Shown: positions 17,190 through 26,833, counted from the stretch's first letter. The stretch: 64,000 bases of DNA from Desulfosarcina ovata subsp. ovata (GCF_009689005.1 NZ_AP021879.1:2976001-3040000), one strand, 5' to 3'. The notes: generated by a model not told the origin, from the sequence alone. A program made the numbers and translations.

Positions 17190-17423
17190 GATAGGTGGCC
17201 CCCTGTTGTCATTGGGTCTGCGGTGCACCCGGCAATTTGATGATCGGTTGTTTTTCAATACGACCCGAAACCGGATACGCGGGGGTGGTCAAAAAATAGG
17301 GTCCGCCGTTCTGGCAACTGGCATTGGGTTCGGCGGTTTCCGAATCGCTCCGGATCGGGGAAATCGGTATTGTCGAGAAGACATTGTTATATTAATATGT
17401 ATTACACTTTGTAACAAATAAAA

Positions 17424-17439
17424 TATGATTCACATCACA
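17424..17439 (+). promoter_or_regulatory. CRP/FNR-family-type binding site
   Basis: The opposite strand reads TGTGATGTGAATCATA, i.e. TGTGA-N6-TCATA, one base off the classic CRP palindrome. Its centre lies about 44 bases upstream of the predicted start site (about 17476) of the promoter at 17441-17469, close to the class II activator position. Confidence 0.5.
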
Positions 17440-17440
17440 A

Positions 17441-17469
17441 TTGATCTATCGTGCCTGGTTCCCTATGAT
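17441..17469 (+). promoter_or_regulatory. Sigma-70-type promoter of the kinase gene
   Basis: TTGATC (17441-17446) and TATGAT (17464-17469) are separated by 17 bases. The start site would be near 17476, leaving an 85-base leader before the ATG at 17561. This excludes the longer reading frame beginning at 17441 as the protein start. The remainder of the divergent region 17190-17440 holds the TTACA dyad (17402-17414) and no gene. Confidence 0.6.
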
Positions 17470-17560
17470 ATATTTTATAGGTTATGAGCCCGACAATTCG
17501 AAAAGCAAACGACTGAATCGTCCGGATAACGGCCCCACAGCCGGGGAGCAAGCAGCCGCC

Positions 17561-19135
17561 ATGACCGACGACTGGTCCGTACTGATCATCGACGATGAAG
17601 AGGACATCCGCGAGGTGACCGCCCTGACGCTCAGGGACGCCGGATACCGGGTGGAGACCGCCGTCGACGGCAAGGACGGCCTGGCACGCTGCGAAACCGT
17701 TGCTCCGCGCATCGTCATCACCGATATCCGCATGCCCCGCATGGATGGCATCCAGGTACTGGAAGCCGTCAAGGCGCGCTTCCCGGACACCGAAGTCATC
17801 GTTGCCACCGCTTTCGGTGAGATGGATACCGCCATCCGGGCCCTGCAGCTGGACGCCTCGGACTTCATCACCAAACCAATCCACAACGACGCCATGATGG
17901 TGGCCCTCTCCCGTGCCCGTCGCCGCTACACCACCCGCCGGCAATTGAAAGCCCACACCCGCCAGCTAGAGCAGGGGCTTTCCCGTACCACCCGGCAACT
18001 GGAGGAGACGGTCACCTACCTCGAACGTCTCATCGAAAGCGCCATGGACGGCATCTGCGGCTGCGATGCCGAGGGACGGGTGGTCATCTTCAACCGCAGC
18101 ATGGAACAGATGCTGGGGATCGATCGCAGCCGGGTCATCGGCCGGTTACGGATGGATCACTTCTTCCGTCCTGATGAATACCACCGCTTCGAAAAGGACC
18201 TTGCCGCTACCGGCCATGGCGGTGCCGGTCGGCTGATGCTTTACGAAACCCGCCTTCTGGACCAGGCCGGCCAGCCGGTTCCGGTGCAGTTGTCGGCCAC
18301 GCCGTTGACGGAAGCGGATCCGACCGCCGGCCGGGTCTGTTTTGTACGCGACCTGCGCTGCATCCACCGTCTGCAGCAGGAGATGGCCGACCAGGCGCGC
18401 CTGCTGCACCAGGATAAAATGATGTCCCTGGGTCGACTGGCCGCCAGCGTGGCCCACGAAATCAATAATCCGCTGGCCGGCATTCTCAACTACATCCGGC
18501 TGATGCAGCGCACCGTGCAGAAGGGCCCGCTTCCGGCGGAGAAGCAGGCCCGGTTCGGGGATTATCTCGAACTGGTGGAGACCGAAACCGACCGCTGTGC
18601 GAAAATCGTTTCCAGTCTGCTCACGTTTTCCCGCAAATCCCCGGTTTCCATGGGACCGGTGTCGGTGGAAGAAGTATTGGAGCGCAGTATTGTACTGGCC
18701 CGCCATCGCCTGGAATTGGCCAATGTCGAACTGGCCACCCATATTGACGACCATCTTCCCGCCATCCGCGGAGACGCCAACCAGCTTCAGCAGTGCCTGC
18801 TCAATCTGATCTTCAACGCAGTTGATGCCATGCTCCGGGGAGGAACCTTGACACTGGCAGCCAGGACGGATACGCCCGCCGGCATGGTGGCGATCACAGT
18901 GCAGGACACCGGCCATGGAATCAGCGAGGCGGACATGGGGCATATTTTCGAACCGTTTTTCACCACCAAACAGGAGGGCAGCGGCATCGGATTGGGCCTC
19001 TCCACGACTTACGGCATCATCGAGCGCCACGGCGGAACCCTGACGGCCGCCAGCCAACCCGGCCAGGGGACCCGGTTCGAAATCCGGCTCCCTTTGTCGC
19101 CATCAGACCCCATGCAGTCCGGAGCGGTGTCATGA
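17561..19135 (+). CDS. Receiver-PAS-histidine kinase
   Basis: A 524-residue signalling protein. Residues 1-120 are a complete receiver domain (LIIDDEEDIREVT; phosphoacceptor within VITDIRMPRMDG; conserved Lys in FITKPI). A coiled-coil linker, a PAS domain (DGICGCDAEGRVVIFNRSME), a HisKA domain with the phospho-His in VAHEINNPLAGILNYI, and a HATPase domain (N box QCLLNLIFNAVDAM, G boxes VQDTGHGISEADM and GSGIGLGLS) follow. No membrane segment is present, so it is cytoplasmic. The start ATG 17561 has GGGGAG upstream. Its stop overlaps the next gene's ATG by four bases, tying it to a sigma-54 activator that has no receiver domain. Confidence 0.92.
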   Translation: MTDDWSVLIIDDEEDIREVTALTLRDAGYRVETAVDGKDGLARCETVAPRIVITDIRMPRMDGIQVLEAVKARFPDTEVIVATAFGEMDTAIRALQLDASDFITKPIHNDAMMVALSRARRRYTTRRQLKAHTRQLEQGLSRTTRQLEETVTYLERLIESAMDGICGCDAEGRVVIFNRSMEQMLGIDRSRVIGRLRMDHFFRPDEYHRFEKDLAATGHGGAGRLMLYETRLLDQAGQPVPVQLSATPLTEADPTAGRVCFVRDLRCIHRLQQEMADQARLLHQDKMMSLGRLAASVAHEINNPLAGILNYIRLMQRTVQKGPLPAEKQARFGDYLELVETETDRCAKIVSSLLTFSRKSPVSMGPVSVEEVLERSIVLARHRLELANVELATHIDDHLPAIRGDANQLQQCLLNLIFNAVDAMLRGGTLTLAARTDTPAGMVAITVQDTGHGISEADMGHIFEPFFTTKQEGSGIGLGLSTTYGIIERHGGTLTAASQPGQGTRFEIRLPLSPSDPMQSGAVS

Positions 19136-20868
19136 AAACGGCCGAAACGACGTTGCAAAAATGGCTGGGAATCCGATGCGACCACTGGCTGGACGTCATG
19201 GACGAGCTGAACATCGGCGCATTCGTGGCCGATGGCCGGCGCCGGATCACCGCCATCAATCTCAGTGCCCAGGCACTGCTCGGCCTGCACAAAACGGAAG
19301 TCCTTGACCGTGACTGCCGGGAAGTTTTCACCGGTGTTCCCTGCACCGTGACCTGCGTCCTCGATCACCCGGACGCCTCGGGTGAAAAAAATCCGGACCT
19401 GGAAGTCACCGATGAGGAAAACCGGCGGCATCTGATCACCCGCATGGCCACGCCCATCACCAACGGTCGGGGGGAAATTGCCGGATGCATGACAATCCTT
19501 CAGGACCACTCCCCGATCACCCATCTGATCGATCGCCTGCACTACGAAGAGCATCGTCTCAAAATTATCCTGGACAACCTCGATGTGGGCATTTTCACCG
19601 TTAACCGGGGCGGCCTGATTAATTTTTTCAACCGCGCGGCAGAAACCATCTCGGGCTATGATCGCCACCAGGTGCTGGGCAAATCCTTTGCCATGCTCTT
19701 TCCCGACACGGAAACCGAGGATGTCTGCCTGCTGAAGGAATCCATTGCCAGCGGCAAGGCCCGCACCCGCTGCCGGGGATGCATGATCGACAGGGAAGGC
19801 GTCAACGTTCCCATTCGCGCCAACTACATGGCCTTGAAAAACGAAACGGATGTCATCATCGGCGGGCTGGCGACCTTTCACGACATGACCCTGGCCCATC
19901 AGTTCAACCAGACCATCAGCAACCGCTACACCTTCCACGACATGATCGGCAAGGATCCGGCCATGCACCGGATTTTCGATATGGTTTCGGTCGTGGCGCC
20001 CAGCGACGCCACCGTGCTGGTGGAAGGCGCCACGGGCACCGGCAAAGATCTTATGGCCCGGGTGATCCATTCGGCCAGCAGGCGAGCGGCCAAACCGCTG
20101 GTAAAAGTCAACTGCGCAGCCATTCCCGAAAACCTCATCGAATCGGAAATCTTCGGTTACGTCAAAGGCGCCTTCACCGGTGCGGAGCGCGACAAACCGG
20201 GACGCTTTTCGGATGCCGAGGGCGGCACCATCTTTCTGGACGAGATCGGGGATCTGCCCCTTTCCCTGCAGGCCAAACTGCTACGTGTGCTGGAGGACCG
20301 CGAGTTCTACCCCCTGGGCAGCCGCCGCACCCAAAAGGTGGATGTGCGCATCATCTCGGCGACCAACCGCACGCTCACCGACCTGGTGAATCAGGGCCTG
20401 TTCCGACAGGATCTCTACTACCGGCTCAACGTCATGCGGATCGAACTGCCGCCGCTGGCGGCACGACGCGGCGACCTGCCCCTGCTGATCCGCCACATCG
20501 CCCGCAGCCTCTGTGCCGCCCGTGCCGTGACACCACCGGCAATCTCCCGTTCGGCCATGCAGATTCTGCTCAACTATGACTACCCGGGCAACGTGCGCGA
20601 ACTGGAAAACATCCTGGAACACGCCCTGATCATCTGCCGTGAAGTCATGATCCAGCCCGACCACCTGCCCGACTATGTCCGCCAGCGAAATGGCCGCCGC
20701 ACGCTTCAAGAATCCGCCGCAGTGCCTGCCCGGGACGCTGCCGAATACCATCGCATCCTGTCCGCCCTGAAGAAAACCGGCGGCCGCCGCCAGCAAGCCG
20801 CCCGGGAACTGGGTATGGAACGTACCACGCTGTGGCGAAAAATGAAAAAATACCAGATTCGACTGTAA
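19132..20868 (+). CDS. PAS-containing sigma-54-dependent activator
   Basis: A 578-residue regulator. Two PAS domains precede the AAA+ module: the first (residues 20-130) has a cysteine set [19 protein letters not shown], the second (135-255) has [20 protein letters not shown] and a CRGC pair. The AAA+ module has Walker [15 protein letters not shown], and Walker [14 protein letters not shown]. The Fis-type DNA-binding domain ends the protein ([20 protein letters not shown]). The cysteine pattern in the first PAS recurs in many anaerobe sigma-54 regulators and may bind a metal or sense redox state (inference). It overlaps the kinase gene by four bases. Possible targets are the downstream 21214 gene or the eCIS. 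Confidence 0.92.
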   Translation: MKTAETTLQKWLGIRCDHWLDVMDELNIGAFVADGRRRITAINLSAQALLGLHKTEVLDRDCREVFTGVPCTVTCVLDHPDASGEKNPDLEVTDEENRRHLITRMATPITNGRGEIAGCMTILQDHSPITHLIDRLHYEEHRLKIILDNLDVGIFTVNRGGLINFFNRAAETISGYDRHQVLGKSFAMLFPDTETEDVCLLKESIASGKARTRCRGCMIDREGVNVPIRANYMALKNETDVIIGGLATFHDMTLAHQFNQTISNRYTFHDMIGKDPAMHRIFDMVSVVAPSDATVLVEGATGTGKDLMARVIHSASRRAAKPLVKVNCAAIPENLIESEIFGYVKGAFTGAERDKPGRFSDAEGGTIFLDEIGDLPLSLQAKLLRVLEDREFYPLGSRRTQKVDVRIISATNRTLTDLVNQGLFRQDLYYRLNVMRIELPPLAARRGDLPLLIRHIARSLCAARAVTPPAISRSAMQILLNYDYPGNVRELENILEHALIICREVMIQPDHLPDYVRQRNGRRTLQESAAVPARDAAEYHRILSALKKTGGRRQQAARELGMERTTLWRKMKKYQIRL

Positions 20869-20907
20869 TTCATTCGCCAAAAGGGCAAATTTTGGGTATC
20901 CACGGAT

Positions 20908-20945
20908 TGTGACCGCGGTCACACCATCCATGTGACCGCCATCAC
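20908..20945 (+). promoter_or_regulatory. Two tandem CRP/FNR-type sites
   Basis: TGTGACCGCGGTCACA (20908-20923) is a perfect TGTGA-N6-TCACA palindrome. A second copy, TGTGACCGCCATCACT, begins at 20931, with centres 23 bases apart. A weak sigma-70 pair, TGCACA (20946-20951) and GATAGT (20969-20974), follows; with a start near 20981 the two sites would be centred at about -42 and -65. The rest of the 345-base intergenic region 20869-21213 shows no gene. Confidence 0.6.
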
Positions 20946-21213
20946 TGCACAAGCAGATGAACTCTGATGATAGTGAAATCATCCCGATGTGGCATTCTTC
21001 TCTGAGCGCATGTTCGGTGCGACGCGTTAAAAAACGATCTTACCCATTGTCCATTGAAATCGACAGACGATCCGGCGGGAAAAAAGTGATTGTTTCATTC
21101 ACCCGCCGTGCCCGACCCGTAAAACGACCGGTACCATTTAACCTGATATGACCGCATATGCCCGCCGGCGTTGCGGCCACTTGGCATCAACCCATCCAAG
21201 GATTGGAAACAAG

Positions 21214-23700
21214 ATGAATACTCCTTATCTCAACAGTAAGAACTTTCCGGCAGTCGATTCCGCCTCGGCGGTCATCCTGGCCACGGAACTGGAGACCCTG
21301 CTGAAAGAAGATTATAAGGGTAATATGTTTGCCCTTTTGGGCGGCTACCAGCGCATCCTGGCCGACAACCGGCAGCATTCACGCTGGCCCACCATCCACC
21401 GGAAACTGGAAACCCTGTTCAAATGCGGCACCGATGCCACCGTCGACGGCCCCATGATCGGCATGTCGGTGTCCATCCGGGACAGCGATTACTTCCGTGA
21501 AACGGCAAAGCTGATGGGCCGTACACGTTCCAGCCTCGCCAATATCGAGTGGATGGCAAGCGCCTGGAACATGACCTTTGCCGATACCGGCCTCTGGATG
21601 GGCAAGACCTTCGAGCCGGTGTCAAAGGCCGTGGTGGCGGACAAGACCGATGGCGACAGGGCCACCCTGGAGGCATACTGTCCTGCGACCAGCCGCATCG
21701 GCCGTAACTATTTTCGCGAACCCGGGCAGCCCGACCCGCTCCAGCGTCTGGGCCTGCCCGCGCTCACCGCCCTGTGGGGGCTGAAACCGCGCCCCCTGTC
21801 CACCTCGGAGAAAGGGTTCGATGGCCAGTTGACCATCGAGAACCTGGAAAAGGAAGTCAATATTCCCTATTCGATGACCGGCGGAATTTTTCTTGCCGCG
21901 CCCGGACGGTCCGTGGTGCCGGAAATGAACGAAAAGGCGGTCTACCAGCTCAACTACCGCTGGCCGAAGCTCGGCCCCACCTATCCCATGACCCGCCTGA
22001 TCGATGAACTGGTCCAGATTGCCGAGGGCATCTATCTGGGACAACTGGTGTTCGCCACCCGGCATTACAGCCTGGGCAGCTTGCACTTTCCGGACCGTCC
22101 CGGAATACCGGCCATTCCCCTGGGCAAGGCTTACGCGGGTGAGAAGGAGAAGACTGAAGGCACGCTTTTCGATCTCTTCTCCGGAGACCGGACCGTTGAC
22201 TACGGCTACCAAAACAACGGCTATTTTCTCATGATGGATCCAGCCTATGCAAAGGCGGTATATGCGGATAGCGCCTTTCCCCAGCTTCGGCCCCGCCGGG
22301 GAGAGAGCGGCTACCGCGAATTGGGGTATGACGTCTCCTCGCCGGATCGTGCCGGTGCCGCGCCCGGCCGTGCCGCCGGCCGCTGGCCCGAAGTCACGGA
22401 ATGGATCGACGGCTGGCGGGACCATACGGACCTCAAGGAGAAGTTTACCACTTTCCTCCTGGAACCGGACCTGCCATCGTCGTCCGTGGAAGCCATACAG
22501 GCCATGCGCCGGGATGGGGAATCGATCCTGCAGATGCTTCAACGCATCGGCCGGGAAATATCCGAACGCACCGCCGGCGACGACCGTTTGCGCCATTTCG
22601 AAAAATTTCACCGGCTATTCCGGGCCGGCGTGGCCCCGCAGGTGGTCGACGGCCTCTTCCAAGGCCATGGACGCCCGGGCTACAACTGCCGTATGGACGG
22701 CACGGAGCCGCGTGACTGGTATGGTCAGGCGGACGTTGCCCACGGATTCGGCTACTACCACGGGGCCAACCTCAACCTGCATCTGGGGTTCAGGGAAACC
22801 CTGCACGGCTCCGGTGATTCGTCCTTCGAAGAGAACGAGCTGTTTCCCGGCACCCTGGCCGGCCTGTTGACCGGCGAACCCGACGCACCGCCCAACGTGC
22901 TGGACATGGTCTGGCACAGCATCGGGAAATACATCTTCCCCTGGGCGGGAAAATCCTTCGAACGCATCAGCGGTCGCAAACTGAGCATGTTCCTCGACGA
23001 AAGCCCCGACCTGGCCAAGCGCTACCCGGCACGCGTCCGGGAGCTGAAAACCCACCTGGCCAGTGCGCCCCACTACGCCCTGGTGAAGAAGGCCGCCGGG
23101 GGGCACTGGAAAAACCCCGGCGTTTATGCGGCGCATCTTGAAAACGGCAGCTGGGACCACGGCATGAGCGATGCGGACAAGGCCTTCTGGGAAAATGAAG
23201 CCGCCACGCGATGGGTCGACGGCAACAACATCCAGGACCGACGCATCATCGCCGCCGATCCCCTGATGCGCATCATCGACATGAACTACCGCATCCCCGA
23301 CCCGTCGCTGCAGGCCATTTCCGAAGCCGGCCCGTCGCCCTTCGCCCGGCAGGGATACATCTTCCTCGGAACATCCGACCGGGAATCGATCCTGCCCATG
23401 AACCACAGTGACGGACGCCGGAAAAAGGTCTTCCAGTTCCACTACCGCTACCCCATGGTCGGCGGGCCCGTGCCCATCGGACTGTGTCTGGACGAGCTGG
23501 TCGAAATCGCCGACGGCCTGTTCCTGGGCCAACTCATCTACGCCACGGCCCTGGACGTGCCCTACCACTCGTCCGTCGACCCGGCCGAATATAAATATCA
23601 GCTGTTCGGCTATTTCCTGCTGCTGGACGACGCCTGGGAGTACCACCGCCGGGCGATCGGGTTGGATGTTTGGCAGACGGAATTTCATTTAACAGAGTAG
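21214..23700 (+). CDS. Unrecognised 828-residue protein with internal duplication
   Basis: A cytoplasmic-looking protein (no signal or membrane segment) that I cannot assign to a family. The two halves share a repeated module. Around residues 245-300 it reads VYQLNYRWPKLGPTYPMTRL then IDELVQIAEGIYLGQLVFAT; around 750-800 it reads VFQFHYRYPMVGGPVPIGLC then LDELVEIADGLFLGQLIYAT. Both are preceded by a GxIFL/YIFLG strand and by a GK(T/S)FE segment. The C-terminus NGYFLMMD in the first half matches FGYFLLLDD in the second. The start at ATG 21214 has AAGGA eleven bases upstream. The gene follows tandem CRP-type sites and is 18 bases before a membrane-protein gene, which is probably its partner. 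It resembles no enzyme whose catalytic motif I know. Confidence 0.75.
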   Translation: MNTPYLNSKNFPAVDSASAVILATELETLLKEDYKGNMFALLGGYQRILADNRQHSRWPTIHRKLETLFKCGTDATVDGPMIGMSVSIRDSDYFRETAKLMGRTRSSLANIEWMASAWNMTFADTGLWMGKTFEPVSKAVVADKTDGDRATLEAYCPATSRIGRNYFREPGQPDPLQRLGLPALTALWGLKPRPLSTSEKGFDGQLTIENLEKEVNIPYSMTGGIFLAAPGRSVVPEMNEKAVYQLNYRWPKLGPTYPMTRLIDELVQIAEGIYLGQLVFATRHYSLGSLHFPDRPGIPAIPLGKAYAGEKEKTEGTLFDLFSGDRTVDYGYQNNGYFLMMDPAYAKAVYADSAFPQLRPRRGESGYRELGYDVSSPDRAGAAPGRAAGRWPEVTEWIDGWRDHTDLKEKFTTFLLEPDLPSSSVEAIQAMRRDGESILQMLQRIGREISERTAGDDRLRHFEKFHRLFRAGVAPQVVDGLFQGHGRPGYNCRMDGTEPRDWYGQADVAHGFGYYHGANLNLHLGFRETLHGSGDSSFEENELFPGTLAGLLTGEPDAPPNVLDMVWHSIGKYIFPWAGKSFERISGRKLSMFLDESPDLAKRYPARVRELKTHLASAPHYALVKKAAGGHWKNPGVYAAHLENGSWDHGMSDADKAFWENEAATRWVDGNNIQDRRIIAADPLMRIIDMNYRIPDPSLQAISEAGPSPFARQGYIFLGTSDRESILPMNHSDGRRKKVFQFHYRYPMVGGPVPIGLCLDELVEIADGLFLGQLIYATALDVPYHSSVDPAEYKYQLFGYFLLLDDAWEYHRRAIGLDVWQTEFHLTE

Positions 23701-23718
23701 TGCAGGGAGGATACAAAC

Positions 23719-24720
23719 ATGTTTGGAATCGCCGCCATCGACGTACTGATCGGACTGGTCACCATCTATCTCGTCTTTGCCCTGGCGTGCACGGCCATCG
23801 TCGAGGCCTTGTCGTCCTGGATGAACCTGCGCAGCAAAAACCTTGAAGCAGGGTTGAAAGAACTTCTTGACGGTGAACTGGAAGCGAACAAACCCTTTGT
23901 CGACGCTTTCTACGCCCATCCGCTGGTCCAGGCGCTGAGCAAGGGACCGGACGGACGGCCCTCCTATCTTCCCACCGACGTCGTCGGGCGGGTGATCCAG
24001 TCGCTGCTGCTGAAAAACGGCCCTGACGTATCGCTGGTCAAGGCAATCGAGAGACTCCCCGATATCGCGAAGACGGGTCAAGCAACCCGGGTCAAGGAAA
24101 TGCTAAAAACCTTCGTGGCCCAGGGAGAGCTGGACCTGATTTCCTTCCGCAAGGCGGTCGAGACCCACTTCGATGCCGCCATGGACCGGGCCGCCGGCTG
24201 GGTCAAGCGCCGACAGCAGACCGTCGCCCTGATCGCTTCCGCCCTCCTGGTCCTTAGCGCCAACGTAGACACCCTCTCCATTGCCAAAGCACTCTATACC
24301 AATCCCGAGATTCGTGCAGGCCTGATATCCCAAGCCGAAAAAATTATCGAAAGCGAATCGGCGCCAACGGCGATGCAAGATACAGCGCTCCCCGGTTCAG
24401 GCGTAATACCGGCGGTACTCGCCATACCACTGCCCGCCGCCGCATCGGATCCACTCTTGGCCGCGCAAAGGCAGGAACTTTCCGAGGCCATCGCGGCCTA
24501 TAACAAGGCCAAATCGACGATGGAAAACGCCGGTCTTCGCTTTGGCTGGGAAACCCCGCCAAAAGGATGGGCGTGGGTCCATAAAATCGTCGGCCTCTTG
24601 ATCAGCATCTTCGCCATCGCCCTTGGCGCGCCTTTCTGGTTTGATATGCTTAACCGCTTCATGAAGGTCAGACAATCAGGAAATTCTCCGAGTGAAAAGA
24701 AAAAAAAGGAAATATCATGA
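23719..24720 (+). CDS. Membrane protein of unknown function
   Basis: A 333-residue protein with an N-terminal membrane segment (VLIGLVTIYLVFALACTAIV, residues 9-28), a central one near residues 170-190 (VALIASALLVLSANVDTL) and a C-terminal one near 290-312 (IVGLLISIFAIALGAPFWF), followed by a Lys-rich tail. The N-terminal pattern with ALSSWMNLRSKNLEAGLKEL occurs in uncharacterised bacterial membrane proteins. It is preceded by GGGAGG and lies 18 bases after the duplicated protein gene, so the two probably act together. Its function is unknown. Confidence 0.75.
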   Translation: MFGIAAIDVLIGLVTIYLVFALACTAIVEALSSWMNLRSKNLEAGLKELLDGELEANKPFVDAFYAHPLVQALSKGPDGRPSYLPTDVVGRVIQSLLLKNGPDVSLVKAIERLPDIAKTGQATRVKEMLKTFVAQGELDLISFRKAVETHFDAAMDRAAGWVKRRQQTVALIASALLVLSANVDTLSIAKALYTNPEIRAGLISQAEKIIESESAPTAMQDTALPGSGVIPAVLAIPLPAAASDPLLAAQRQELSEAIAAYNKAKSTMENAGLRFGWETPPKGWAWVHKIVGLLISIFAIALGAPFWFDMLNRFMKVRQSGNSPSEKKKKEIS

Positions 24721-24884
24721 TTTCACCAACCGAAACGACACGCGATTACGAATGGCAAGGCGACTATCATCGTTTCTCTTTATTGGGGAGACCATGGAGC
24801 GGCTGCTACGCACTCCCCTGGCGCAGTTATTTGACAGCAAAAAAGACCTCATCGGTGAAAATCCCTGCCGAAAAAGGGGGAGTC

Positions 24885-26147
24885 ATGAAAAATCGACGTA
24901 TCTTTTTCGCTATCTTACTATTTACATCCTTTTCCTTTGTTCCTCTTTCTGCCTACCCTGGCACCTATCATATCATGCTGCAGGGATTTCACTGGGAGTC
25001 TAGTGCCGTACCCCAGGGATGGTACACGATTATTCTTGAGAATTCCCAACGGATCAAAGAGACCGGGCTTAATCTTGTCTGGTTCCCTCCCCCGTCTGCA
25101 TCGGCGTCACCCCAGGGGTACGAGCCCACGCAACTGCGAAATTTACAAAGTGCATACGGCACTGAGGCCCAACTGAGAGAAGCCATCCGGGTCTTGAGTC
25201 CCGAAGTCAACGTGCTTGCCGATATCGTCATCAATCATCGGTCCGGCACCAACGGCTGGGCGGATTTCACCAATCCCGACTGGTCCACGTTTACGATCGT
25301 CCGTGACGACGAATGGGGTGGAGAGAAATCCATCAACACCGATCTTGGCAATCCGGCCCCCTTCTCCCGGGACCTGGATCATAAAAACCCGGAAACGCAA
25401 AACGGAATCAAATCCTGGATGGCGTGGTTGAAAAATGACGTCGGCTTTGCGGGCTGGCGGTATGACATGGTCAAGGGCTATGCCGGTTGGGCCATCGAAA
25501 TCTATAACGATCATACGCTGCCGGCGTTCGCAGTCGGCGAATACTTCGATGACGATACGGCAAAAGTGATCGACTGGATCGATTCCACCCACCGCGAATG
25601 GCAGAAAAGAACGACGGCGTTTGACTTCCCCTTGAGAAACGCTCTTTACCAGGCGATCGCCTGGGGCAATTATGACTGGCTGAAATATCACGACCGGGGA
25701 GCCGGGGTTATCGGCCTCTGGAGCGACAAGGCGGTAACCTTTATCGAAAACCACGACACGGAAGAGGCCAGAAACAGTGCCTACGCGCCCCCATTTCCCG
25801 ACGGGGATCAGACGCTTCAGGGATATGCATTTATTTTGACGCACCCCGGAACCCCTTGTGTGTTCTGGAAGGATATCTTCGATACGGGTCCGGAGCGTGA
25901 AAGGCGAATCAAGCAGCTTATTTCGATTCGTAAAAGCTACGGCATCCATTCGGAAAGCAAGGTCTGGATCGACAGGGCGGGCAAGGGGGATTGCTATGCC
26001 GCCTACATTTTCGGAGATCATGGGGAGATAGCGGTCAAAATCGGTCCGGGAAGCTGGTCTCCGACGGGAAGCAGGTGGGACCCGGTGGATGATCTGCTCA
26101 CCTCGGGAAATGGTTATGCGGTATGGGGAGAAGACGGTCCAAAATGA
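24885..26147 (+). CDS. Secreted alpha-amylase, glycoside hydrolase family 13
   Basis: A 420-residue enzyme that hydrolyses alpha-1,4-glucans. A signal peptide (MKNRRIFFAILLFTSFSF to LSA, cleavage before YPGTYHIM) sends it to the periplasm or outside. GH13 motifs are all there: VLADIVINHR (region I), GWRYDMVKGY with the nucleophile Asp (region II), VGEYFD with the acid/base Glu (region III) and FIENHDTE with the transition-state Asp (region IV). The N-terminal MLQGFHWES is typical of liquefying-type and plant-type amylases. The start at 24885 has AAAGGGGGAG next to it; a longer frame from 24717 would bury the signal peptide. A separate starch-binding domain is not visible. Confidence 0.92.
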   Translation: MKNRRIFFAILLFTSFSFVPLSAYPGTYHIMLQGFHWESSAVPQGWYTIILENSQRIKETGLNLVWFPPPSASASPQGYEPTQLRNLQSAYGTEAQLREAIRVLSPEVNVLADIVINHRSGTNGWADFTNPDWSTFTIVRDDEWGGEKSINTDLGNPAPFSRDLDHKNPETQNGIKSWMAWLKNDVGFAGWRYDMVKGYAGWAIEIYNDHTLPAFAVGEYFDDDTAKVIDWIDSTHREWQKRTTAFDFPLRNALYQAIAWGNYDWLKYHDRGAGVIGLWSDKAVTFIENHDTEEARNSAYAPPFPDGDQTLQGYAFILTHPGTPCVFWKDIFDTGPERERRIKQLISIRKSYGIHSESKVWIDRAGKGDCYAAYIFGDHGEIAVKIGPGSWSPTGSRWDPVDDLLTSGNGYAVWGEDGPK

Positions 26148-26150
26148 GCC

Positions 26151-26300
26151 TTAAGAGCCTGTTTGACAAATCCGTCTAAGGCCCGCTAACGGCGTTGAAA
26201 AGTGTCTCAAAATGCTCACATATTACGTATATGCTCCGCTTTCGAGCCACTTTCCGCCTTGTTATCGGGCCTGATCCAGACTTCTCAAACAGGCTCTAAG
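26151..26300. mobile_element. MITE-like element, about 150 bp
   Basis: GAGCCTGTTTGA (26155-26166) and its exact inverse TCAAACAGGCTC (26285-26296) bound a non-coding stretch of about 140 bases. Short TTAA/TAAG sequences flank them. It has no transposase and begins directly after the amylase stop codon, and it may have truncated the following zinc-ribbon gene. Confidence 0.6.
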
Positions 26301-26317
26301 ACAGATGATCAAAAGGC

Positions 26318-26539
26318 CGGCCAATCCGCCGAGTATGTCGGCGACCAACATCCGGAGGCACTGTGCCGGGCCTGCCGGGAACCGATTCAACCAGGGGCCA
26401 GGATTTGCCCCATTGCCGCTCTCCGCAGGCCAGACACCGCTGGTGGCATGTCACCGGCACGGTGTTCAAGTGGGTGGGCGCAACCTCCGCCATCCTCTCT
26501 CTGCTGTCCTTGTCGATCCAGCTCAGTGAGATCTTTTAA
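26318..26539 (+). pseudogene. Broken zinc-ribbon plus membrane-helix gene
   Basis: One frame encodes LCRACREPIQPGARICP, then a different frame encodes HCRSPQARHRWWHVTGTVFK and WVGATSAILSLLSLSIQLSE IF before TAA at 26537. Together they give the pattern CxxC...CPHC followed by a C-terminal membrane helix, a known small zinc-ribbon membrane protein type. One base is missing in the C run at about 26407-26410 (CCCC where CCCCC would restore CPHC). No start codon precedes it in frame after the MITE. Either a real pseudogene or a single-base sequencing error in an N-terminally truncated gene. Confidence 0.5.
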
Positions 26540-26619
26540 AATAGTCTTTGATGAGAATAGAGAACAGGACGTGGTAGCGCGGATTGCATTTGAGAGTCTT
26601 CTACAACCCAACAGAGCTA

Positions 26620-26700
26620 AGGTTGCCGGAAATAAATAATTCCACCATCCTGCTTGTCTTTGTGCCCGTCTACCGCGTTGCCGACACCGGCACATATACA
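26620..26700. repeat. Partial copy of the 161-bp MITE at 36457-36617
   Basis: From the A at 26620 this matches the left half of the element at 36457, including about 46 identical bases beginning AATTCCACCATCCTGCTTGT. The right half with the second inverted repeat is missing. The remainder of 26540-26833 shows nothing I can identify, apart from the ribosome-binding site of the next gene. Confidence 0.6.
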
Positions 26701-26833
26701 AAGTTTAAAAATGGCAAAGCTAATAAAGTTTCCTGTATTTCATGCAATAGATATTTTACTTCCATTGCCAACAATTTTCCAGTTGCCTGTTATGAAAATA
26801 GCTCTCCATTGTATGTTGTTTAAGGGAGAGGGA

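Noticed and set aside
17441..17560. A longer start for the receiver-kinase
   Set aside because: A TTGATC/TATGAT promoter lies within it, and the receiver domain begins at 17561 with a ribosome-binding site.
21214..23700. A lipoxygenase or other oxidase assignment for the 828-residue protein
   Set aside because: No iron-ligand histidine pattern or other oxidase motif is visible, so I leave it unassigned.
26202..26639. A 145-codon gene starting inside the MITE
   Set aside because: The first 35 codons are MITE sequence, and only the CxxC segment looks like a protein; it is better read as a broken gene.
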